Source: Desulfovibrio sp. UBA4079 (lineage in GTDB: Bacteria; Desulfobacterota; Desulfovibrionia; Desulfovibrionales; Desulfovibrionaceae). Taken from it: a stretch of DNA of 10,815 nt. The DNA lies in the NCBI GenBank assembly GCA_002382645.1, contig DFYP01000073.1:11888-22702 (forward strand). Direction: 5' to 3'. This document shows positions 1-4,900 of the stretch, one piece after another (position 1 is the first letter of the stretch; each line of letters opens with the position of its first letter). A program made the position numbers and the translations under genes. The notes under the pieces are model-generated. The model was not told the DNA's origin and did no database searches. It worked only from the letters and a program-made list of their open reading frames with translations.

Positions 1-33
1 CGTTCAAATCGCGCCATCCCGACCAGGAACGAC

Positions 34-70
34 AAGGGCTTGCGTGAATCCGCGCAAGCCCTTTTCTTCT
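34..70 (+). terminator. Intrinsic terminator of a gene upstream of the window
   Basis: Arm AAGGGCTTGCG (34-44) and arm CGCAAGCCCTT (53-63) are exact reverse complements with an 8-nt loop. They are followed by a T-rich run (TTCTTCT). The T-rich tail lies only on the right side, so it acts on + strand transcripts. It closes a gene lying left of the window and insulates the hydrolase-transporter operon that follows. Confidence 0.85.
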
Positions 71-199
71 GCCCTCCGCCCATTCCCTCCCCGGCCGGGC
101 GCAGTATCACGCAATATCCTGTTCCAGTGACGCGTTGGACAGAACATCCGGCCCGTGCCAGAGAGAACCTGCGGGAAAAGCCCGCGGGAGGACAAAGGC

Positions 200-907
200 A
201 TGACCGACATCGTTCTGGTGCACGGCGCGTTCCAGGGCGGCTGGGTCTGGAACGCCCTGGCCGCCCACCTGCGGCCCGAGGGCTTCCGGGTCCACGCCCC
301 GACCCTCTCGGGCTGCGGCTACCTGCGCCGCGGGCTGCGCCCGGAGACAGGGCCCGCGGAATGGATCGAGGAACTTCTGGCCTACCTGCGCCTGCACACC
401 CGGGGCCGGGTCATCCTGGCCGGCAACAGCTTCGCGGGCCTGCTCTGCGCCGGGGTGCTCATGCGCGCCCCGGAGCGCATCCTCCAGGCCGTGTTCATCG
501 ACGCCATGCTCCCGGAATCCGGCAAGTCCTTCCTGGACCAGGCCGGAGCGCCCTTCGCCGCCCTGCTCGAAAAACACACCAGCGGGGACGGGCTGGTCTC
601 GCCCTGGCCGCCGCCGGTCTTCGGCATCCCGGAGGAGCAGTGGCCGGACTTCGCCTCCCGGCTGGCCACCTTCCCGGCCTCGGCCTTCCGCGCGCCCTTC
701 GCCGGCGACTTCGATCCCCAGCGCACGCCCTGCGCCTACATCGCCTGCAGCCGGACCGCCAGCCCGTTCATCCGGGCCATGGCGGCCCGGGCCCGGGACC
801 TGGGCTGGCAGATGCGCGAGATGGACAGCGGCCACTGCCCCATGGTCACCCATCCCCGGGAGCTGGCCGAGCTGCTCACCGGCCTGGCCCAGGCCCCGAT
901 GTGCTGA
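200..907 (+). CDS. Alpha/beta hydrolase, EstC/salicylate-esterase-like
   Basis: A 235-residue cytoplasmic alpha/beta-hydrolase-fold protein with no signal peptide, probably an esterase or related hydrolase; the substrate is unknown. Visible motifs are the oxyanion-hole VHGAFQGGW (7-15), the nucleophile elbow GNSFAG with Ser77, FIDAMLPESGKS after the next strand (Asp101), and DSGHCPMVTHP with the likely catalytic His212. The length fits the Abhydrolase_6 family. The usual acid, an Asp in a YIxCxxD segment, is not seen: the matching segment reads YIACSRTASP. Asp101 could take its place. The ATG at 200 is chosen because GGAGG (187-191) lies 8 nt upstream; an in-frame ATG at 155 lacks this support. 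A small hairpin (169-187) abuts the ribosome binding site. The stop overlaps the ATPase start by 7 nt, so it appears to be the first gene of the transporter operon. Family call firm, role open. Confidence 0.88.
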   Translation: MTDIVLVHGAFQGGWVWNALAAHLRPEGFRVHAPTLSGCGYLRRGLRPETGPAEWIEELLAYLRLHTRGRVILAGNSFAGLLCAGVLMRAPERILQAVFIDAMLPESGKSFLDQAGAPFAALLEKHTSGDGLVSPWPPPVFGIPEEQWPDFASRLATFPASAFRAPFAGDFDPQRTPCAYIACSRTASPFIRAMAARARDLGWQMREMDSGHCPMVTHPRELAELLTGLAQAPMC

Positions 908-1701
908 CGGAACACCGCCCGGCCCCGGCCCCGGCCGGAGAGGACGGGCTGCGGGCCCGCCTGGTCAAGCGCCTGGGCTCGTTCAGCCTGGACGTGGAGG
1001 TCCGCTGTCCGGCCGGGAGCCTGCTGGCCATCGTCGGGCCCTCCGGGGCCGGCAAGACCCGGCTGCTGCGCTGCCTGGCCGGGCTGGAGCGGCCGGAACG
1101 CGGGACCATCCGGGTGGACGGCCGCTGCTGGCTGGACACCGTGACCGGCCTCTGCCTCTCCCCGCAGCGCCGCTCGGCCGGGCTGCTGTTCCAGGAATAC
1201 GGCCTGTTCCCGCACATGACCGTGCGCCGCAACGTGGCCTTCGCGGCCCACCCGGACAGCGACGTGGACGGCCTGCTGGAGACCTTCGGCATCGCGCCAC
1301 TCCGGGAGCGCATGCCCGCCACCCTCTCCGGCGGGGAGCGCCAGCGGGCGGCCCTCTGCCAGGCCATTGCCCGCAGGCCGCGCCTGCTCCTCCTGGACGA
1401 GCCCTTCTCGGCCCTGGACATGGAGAACCGCCTGACCCTGCGCGCCGAACTGCTGCGCCTCCAGCGCACCTGGAACATCCCGGTGCTCTACGTGACCCAC
1501 GACCTGGCCGACGCCCTCTCGGTGGGCGACGCCGTGCTGGCCCTGCGCGCCGGCCGGGCCGATCCCTCCTGGCTGGCGGCCCAGACCGCCCTGCTCGTCC
1601 AGGACCAGGCGCGGCTGCGCGCCCGGCTGGAGACCGGGACGCCGCCCGCGCCTCTGGAACCTCCCCATCCCGCAACGGAAACCGCAAGGAGAACCGCATG
1701 A
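901..1701 (+). CDS. ABC transporter ATPase, ModC-like, short form
   Basis: A 266-residue ATP-binding subunit predicted to power the importer formed with the next two genes. Domain landmarks are Walker A GPSGAGKT (46-53), the Q-loop in LLFQEYGLFPH (Gln98), signature LSGGERQ (142-148), Walker B LLLLDEP (161-167), the D-loop SALD, and the H-loop in YVTHD (His200). The LFPHMTV stretch after the Q-loop is typical of ModC/CysA/PotA-type ATPases. Classical ModC is about 350 residues with a C-terminal MOP/TOBE oxyanion-sensing domain. Here only about 60 residues follow the H-loop, so that domain is absent. The start is GTG at 901, inside the hydrolase stop region (GTGCTGA, 7-nt overlap). No good Shine-Dalgarno is visible, which suggests coupled translation. 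The stop overlaps the binding-protein ATG (ATGA). Substrate molybdate or tungstate is inferred from the neighbours. Confidence 0.88.
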   Translation: MLTEHRPAPAPAGEDGLRARLVKRLGSFSLDVEVRCPAGSLLAIVGPSGAGKTRLLRCLAGLERPERGTIRVDGRCWLDTVTGLCLSPQRRSAGLLFQEYGLFPHMTVRRNVAFAAHPDSDVDGLLETFGIAPLRERMPATLSGGERQRAALCQAIARRPRLLLLDEPFSALDMENRLTLRAELLRLQRTWNIPVLYVTHDLADALSVGDAVLALRAGRADPSWLAAQTALLVQDQARLRARLETGTPPAPLEPPHPATETARRTA

Positions 1702-2423
1702 AACGGCTGCTGGCATCCCTGTGCCTCTGTCTGGTCCTGGCCGCGGGTCAGGCCCTGGCCGCCGAGACCCTGACCCTGGCCTCCGGGGCCGGGTACAAGC
1801 AGATGGTCGAGGACCTGGCCGTGGCCTTCACCAAGGAAACCGGCGTGGAACTGGAGCGCATCTACGGCAACATGGGCCAGATCACGGGCATGGCCCGGGA
1901 GAGCGGCAAGGTGGACGCCGTGCTCGGGGACAAGCGCTTCCTCGACGGCACGGACCTGCCGTTCAGCGGCGAATACGTGATCGGCAAGGGCGTGCTCGTG
2001 CTCGTGGTGGCCAAGGGCGCGCCGGTCAGCGAGCTCAAGGACCTGACCCGGCCCGAGATCAAGCGCGTGGCCATGCCCGATCCCCAGAAGGCCATCTACG
2101 GCCGGGCTGCGGGCGAGTGTCTGGATTCCACGGGCCTGCGCGCCGCGCTCCAGGACAAGCTCATCGTGGTAGCCACCGTGCCCCAGGTCTCGGCCTACGT
2201 GATCAGCGGCGAAGTGGACGCGGGCTTCATCAACCGCACCGACGCCCTGGCCATCCAGGACAAGGTGGCCCGGGTCCTGGCCGTGGACGAGGCCGCCTAC
2301 AAGCCCATCCTCATCGTGGCCAAGCCCCTGACCGGGGCGCCCCACGCCAAGGCCCTGGAACGGTTCGCGGCCTTCCTCAAGGGGCAGGCCGCCAAGGACA
2401 TCGCGGCGCGGCACGGCCTGTAG
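1698..2423 (+). CDS. Periplasmic ModA-like oxyanion-binding protein
   Basis: A 241-residue solute-binding protein of the ModA type. A Sec signal peptide is clear: MKRLL, a hydrophobic core, then a cleavage site after GQALA (about 21/22). The mature chain starts AETLTLASGAGY and keeps the family's overall plan: a KETGVELERIYG strand, a KVDAVLGDKRFLD segment, GKGVLVLVV, a VAMPDPQKAIYGRAA segment matching the ModA DPxxxPxGxxA region, ISGEVDAGFI, and a C-terminal FAAFLKGQAAKDIAARHGL. Two landmarks of classical ModA are altered. The AASL motif reads ASGAGY, and the Ser-rich turn that holds the second ligand Ser reads YGNMGQ. The ligand could therefore differ from molybdate. The start at 1698 has AAGGAG at 1686-1691, 6 nt upstream, and overlaps the ATPase stop as ATGA. 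It lies between its ATPase and permease, an unusual C-A-B order. Confidence 0.87.
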   Translation: MKRLLASLCLCLVLAAGQALAAETLTLASGAGYKQMVEDLAVAFTKETGVELERIYGNMGQITGMARESGKVDAVLGDKRFLDGTDLPFSGEYVIGKGVLVLVVAKGAPVSELKDLTRPEIKRVAMPDPQKAIYGRAAGECLDSTGLRAALQDKLIVVATVPQVSAYVISGEVDAGFINRTDALAIQDKVARVLAVDEAAYKPILIVAKPLTGAPHAKALERFAAFLKGQAAKDIAARHGL

Positions 2424-2427
2424 GCCC

Positions 2428-3123
2428 ATGGACTGGAACGCGGTCCTGGACCCGGGCGTCCTGGGCCCCGTGTGGCTAAGCTTCCGGGTGGCCCTGGTGA
2501 GCGTCCCGGCCTTTGCCCTGGCCGGGGTGCTCCTGGGCTATCTCCTGGCGCGGCGGCGGAACCGGTTCACCGCGGCCCTGGACTTCCTCGTCTCCCTGCC
2601 GCTGTTCTTTCCGCCCATCGCCACGGGCTTCCTGCTGCTCCTGGCCCTGGGCCGGCGCAGCCTCCTGGGGCGCCTGCTCCAGTCCGGGCTGGGCCTGGAC
2701 CTGATCTTCAGCTTCTGGGGCGTGGCCCTGGCCTCCTTCGTGGCCGGGCTGCCCCTGGCCGTGAAGCCCGTACAGACGGCCGTGCGCGCCGAAACCCTGC
2801 AACTGGTGGACGCGGCCTACGTGCTCGGCAAGTCGCCGCTGGCCACCTTCTTCGCCGTGGTCCTGCCGAACATCCGGGGCAGCGTGTGCACCGCGGTGTT
2901 CCTGGCCTTCGGCCGGTCCCTGGGCGAGGTGGGCGTGACCCTCATGCTCGGCGGCAATATCGTGGGCAAGACCAACACCGTGTCCCTGGAGATCTACAAC
3001 GCCGTGTTCACCGGGGATTTCGACCGGGCCCTGGCGCTCACCGCCCTGCTCGGCTGCCTCTCCCTGGCCATGCTCTGGCTGGTGCGCCGCTCGGACCCGG
3101 GACAGGGTCTGGCCCGGCGCTGA
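2428..3123 (+). CDS. ABC transporter permease, ModB-like
   Basis: A 231-residue inner-membrane permease of the molybdate/sulfate (BPD_transp_1) type, completing the importer. Hydrophobic segments lie at about 14-40, 51-74, 92-113, 151-174 and 198-220, fitting the five-helix ModB fold. The cytoplasmic EAA loop that docks on the ATPase is visible around 127-148 (VDAAYVLGKSPLATFFAVVLP). It is followed by the ModB hallmark GRSLGEVGVTLMLGGNI (162-178). The ATG at 2428 is 4 nt past the binding-protein stop, with only a weak TAGG-like ribosome binding site, so translation is probably coupled. The stop is followed after 13 nt by a strong hairpin, so this is the last gene of the run. The family is clear; molybdate versus tungstate versus another oxyanion cannot be decided here. 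Confidence 0.9.
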   Translation: MDWNAVLDPGVLGPVWLSFRVALVSVPAFALAGVLLGYLLARRRNRFTAALDFLVSLPLFFPPIATGFLLLLALGRRSLLGRLLQSGLGLDLIFSFWGVALASFVAGLPLAVKPVQTAVRAETLQLVDAAYVLGKSPLATFFAVVLPNIRGSVCTAVFLAFGRSLGEVGVTLMLGGNIVGKTNTVSLEIYNAVFTGDFDRALALTALLGCLSLAMLWLVRRSDPGQGLARR

Positions 3124-3129
3124 CCCCGC

Positions 3130-3158
3130 AAAAAAAGCCCGGGCCTCGGCCCGGGCTT
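3130..3158. terminator. Bidirectional intrinsic terminator
   Basis: GCCCGGGCC (3137-3145) pairs with GGCCCGGGC (3148-3156); with a 4-nt loop the stem is 8 bp, and AA/TT flanks extend it. Seven A's at 3130-3136 give a U-run for - strand transcripts, and TTCT gives a weaker tail for the + strand. It sits between the permease stop (3123) and the stop of the small - strand gene (3179), so it can end both converging transcripts. It looks stronger for the - strand. Confidence 0.82.
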
Positions 3159-3178
3159 CTCGCCGTGCGCAGGCGCGA

Positions 3179-3430
3179 CTATTCCGCGCAGGTCCCGGCG
3201 GAGCCGCAGAGCAGGTTCAGGCGCTCCAGGATCTCGATGCAGTGTCCGTCGAAATCGCAGGACAGGTGGTGGAAGCTCTCCAGCTTCTGGAGCAGGTCCT
3301 CGGGCAGGGGGGCTTCCAGGGAGCAGTATTTGGCGAAATCCTCGTCCGAGACGTGCTCGATCCAATCGAGCAGCTCGTAGACCACATCCTTGATGCCGAG
3401 CAGTTTCTCGATGGCCTGAATGCGGTGCAT
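3179..3430 (-). CDS. Small acidic Cys-containing protein, unknown function
   Basis: I do not recognise this family. The product is 83 residues, acidic and soluble, with no signal peptide or membrane segment. It looks largely helical: an amphipathic N-terminal half (MHRIQAIEKLLGIKDVVYELL) and a middle helix (PEDLLQKLESFHHL). Five cysteines (36, 58, 64, 75, 81) include two CX5C pairs, C58-C64 in CDFDGHC and C75-C81 in CGSAGTC, near His54, His55 and His63. This might bind a metal or form disulfides, but no known motif is matched. The ATG at 3430 is preferred over an in-frame ATG at 3454 because AAGGAG lies 6 nt upstream, while 3454 falls in the T-run of the terminator. Codon use matches the neighbours, supporting a real gene. 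It lies just past the HU-gene terminator, so expression needs readthrough or a promoter before the hairpin. Confidence 0.75.
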   Translation of the reverse strand: MHRIQAIEKLLGIKDVVYELLDWIEHVSDEDFAKYCSLEAPLPEDLLQKLESFHHLSCDFDGHCIEILERLNLLCGSAGTCAE

Positions 3431-3452
3431 GGACGACTCCTTCCCGCGGAAC

Positions 3453-3480
3453 AAAAAGGGGCGGGCCCGAGGCCCGCCCC
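3453..3480 (-). terminator. Intrinsic terminator after the HU gene, or attenuator
   Basis: Read on the - strand, GGGGCGGGCC (3480-3471), loop TCG, and GGCCCGCCCC (3467-3458) form a perfect 10-bp GC stem followed directly by TTTTT (3457-3453). It lies about 60 nt past the HU stop and 22 nt before the ATG of the 83-residue gene, with that gene's Shine-Dalgarno just beyond the T-run. It should end most HU transcripts and restrict transcription into the small gene. Confidence 0.87.
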
Positions 3481-3510
3481 TAGTCCCGAGGGACGGACCC
3501 TCAAGACCTT

Positions 3511-3539
3511 GTGTTAGCCAAAAAGCAATCCGCTGGCAA
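3511..3539 (-). promoter_or_regulatory. Candidate sigma70 promoter for the small Cys protein
   Basis: On the - strand TTGCCA (3539-3534, 5/6 match to the -35 consensus) stands 17 nt from TAACAC (3516-3511, only 3/6 to the -10). It begins right after the HU stop codon. If real, transcripts would start near 3504 and carry the terminator hairpin in their leader, before the small gene. The -10 is weak, so this is a suggestion only. Confidence 0.25.
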
Positions 3540-3815
3540 CTAATTCACGGCCTTCTTCAGCTTCTTGCCCACGGTGAACTTGACGACCTTGCGGGCCGAG
3601 ATCTTGATGGGCTTGCCGGTCTGCGGATTGCGGCCGGTGCGGGCGGCCTGCTTCTTCACGGCGAAGGTGCCGAAGCCGGCCAGCTTGATCTTGTCGCCCT
3701 TGGACAGAGCCTTGAACATGATGCCGATGATCCCGTTCAGGGCCCGCTCAGCGGCGGCCTTGGAAGAGAGGCCCGCCTTCGCCTTCAACTTCGCAACCAG
3801 ATCAGCCTTGGTCAT
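3540..3815 (-). CDS. hup: HU-family nucleoid-associated DNA-binding protein
   Basis: A 91-residue basic protein with the full length and layout of HU/IHF-family histone-like proteins. It has N-terminal helices (MTKADLVAKLKAKAGLSSKA), the core IKLAGFGTFAVKK (about 43-55), and the DNA-binding arm with the signature GRNPQTGKPIKISARKVVKF (61-80). The GRNPQTGKP arm is closer to HU than to IHF alpha or beta. Such proteins form dimers that bend and compact DNA and support replication, recombination and transcription. The ATG at 3815 has a purine-rich AAAGGAGAAGGGGAA upstream, a strong ribosome binding site. An in-frame extension to 4160 is not needed and does not resemble the family. It is the only gene before a strong terminator (3480-3453), so it looks mainly monocistronic. 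Its promoter should lie in the 395-base gap upstream, but I could not place it. Confidence 0.95.
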   Translation of the reverse strand: MTKADLVAKLKAKAGLSSKAAAERALNGIIGIMFKALSKGDKIKLAGFGTFAVKKQAARTGRNPQTGKPIKISARKVVKFTVGKKLKKAVN

Positions 3816-4210
3816 TTCCCCTTCTCCTTTGCTAGAAGACTCACTTTCCCAGTGCCAAGGCCCGGCCACGGGCAGGGCCCTCCCGCCGCCCTTCCCCCCG
3901 TAACGGGCATCCCGGAAGAACAGCGGCCATGTCCCGGAAGCCCTGGGCAGGACACACCCTGCCTTGCCTGCAAGCCTTCCGAAACCCCGGAGATATCGCC
4001 CGCGGCCACCAGGCCGCGTTTCGGGGAAACCCTCGCTCCCATGGACTCCCTCGTTGAAGGTGACGGGAATCCAGAGGCCAAGGGCTCCTCCCAGGGCTAC
4101 CCCCAGTTTGTGCAGAACTACGGCGAAAACGAGGGCTTTGTCGATGGGGAGACCTCCCAATTCATCTGGGGGTTTCTCCCGGTTTGCCCAAACGGTTGTT
4201 TACGGAGGGG
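3816..4210. other. Intergenic region upstream of the HU gene, no convincing gene
   Basis: This is 395 bases between the response-regulator stop and the HU start, less GC-rich than its flanks. It should hold the HU promoter and the 3' end of the two-component operon, but I see no good intrinsic terminator or consensus promoter. A perfect 7-bp hairpin CGCGGCC-ACCA-GGCCGCG lies at 4001-4018. A GTTTC-GGG-GAAAC hairpin follows at 4018-4030. A looser imperfect hairpin spans about 4146-4180. On the - strand an open frame without a good start encodes a hydrophobic stretch (VFAVVLHKLGVALGGALGLW, about 4130-4070). Its third-position GC is about two thirds, well below the neighbours, so it is probably not a gene of this genome's usual type. 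Confidence 0.5.
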
Positions 4211-4900
4211 TCAGTTGGACCAGGAATCCAGGTCGATGAGCCCGATGCGCGCGGCGTAGCGCACCAGTTCCACGGTGTTCTGGAGGCCCAGCTTGCGCAT
4301 CAGGTTGGTGCGGTGGTTCTCCACGGTCTTGGGGCTGACAAACAGGCGCTTGGCCGCGTCCCGGGCCGAAAGGCCCTCGGCCAGCAGACGCAGGACCTCC
4401 TGCTCGCGGGCGGTCAGGGACTGGTACGGCTCCACGGCCGAACGCAGCTCGCCCTCCCGGGTCAGGAGCTTGCCGACCACCTCCCGAGACAGGGCCACGT
4501 CCAGGAAGATGTCGCCGCGGGCCAGGGTTTCCAGGCCGGTGAGCAGGCTCTCGGTGGCCGACTCCTTGATCATGTAGCCCATGGCTCCGGCCTGAAAAGC
4601 TTCCACAATGTAATCCGCCTTGGAGTGCATGCTGATCACCAGGAAGCGCGTGGTGGGCAGCAGCGGGCGCAGCTCCCGGATGAGGCAGAGGCCGCTCTTG
4701 TCGGGCATGGAGATGTCCACGAGCATGAGATCGGGGTGCAGGCTCTTGGCCATGTCCACGCCCTCGCCGGCGCTGCCGGCCTCGCCCACCACCTCGAAGC
4801 GGGAATCCCTGCCGATGATGGTCTTGAGCCCCTCCCGGAACAGAGGGTGATCGTCAACGATGAGAATCCGCCTGAGCCTCTCCATCGCTCCTCCCGGCAT
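4211..4900 (-). CDS. NarL/FixJ-type response regulator
   Basis: A 229-residue transcription regulator and the likely partner of the kinase just upstream. The receiver domain (about 10-127) has the acidic pair Asp16-Asp17 in ILIVDDHPLFREGL, phosphoacceptor Asp62 in LMLVDISMP, Ser90 in FLVISMHS, and Lys112 in GYMIKES. The LuxR-type helix-turn-helix (about 163-225) has SLTAREQEVLRLLAEGLS and SPKTVENHRTNLMRKLGL. Phosphorylation should promote dimerisation and DNA binding; target genes are not visible. Two starts are possible. The ATG at 4900 has GGAGG 6 nt upstream. The ATG at 4885 (MERLRRILIVDD) is the more typical N-terminus, but its GGAGG is only 4 nt away. The coding region overlaps the kinase 3' end by 47 or 32 nt, which points to coupled translation from one transcript. 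No strong terminator follows. Confidence 0.93.
   Translation of the reverse strand: MPGGAMERLRRILIVDDHPLFREGLKTIIGRDSRFEVVGEAGSAGEGVDMAKSLHPDLMLVDISMPDKSGLCLIRELRPLLPTTRFLVISMHSKADYIVEAFQAGAMGYMIKESATESLLTGLETLARGDIFLDVALSREVVGKLLTREGELRSAVEPYQSLTAREQEVLRLLAEGLSARDAAKRLFVSPKTVENHRTNLMRKLGLQNTVELVRYAARIGLIDLDSWSN

Noticed and set aside
40..900. Long N-terminal extension of the ABC ATPase frame back to position 40
   Set aside because: It overlaps the hydrolase completely and is Arg/Pro/Gly-rich; ATPase homology begins just after the GTG at 901.
3816..3860. TTGGCA...TAGCAA and a TTGGCAC sigma54-like match just before the HU gene
   Set aside because: The -10 would lie so close that the transcript would start in the ribosome binding site, and the sigma54 -12 GC is missing (GT at that place).
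3816..4160. N-terminal extension of the HU protein to a TTG at 4160
   Set aside because: HU proteins are about 90 residues; the ATG at 3815 has a strong ribosome binding site and the extension has atypical codon use.
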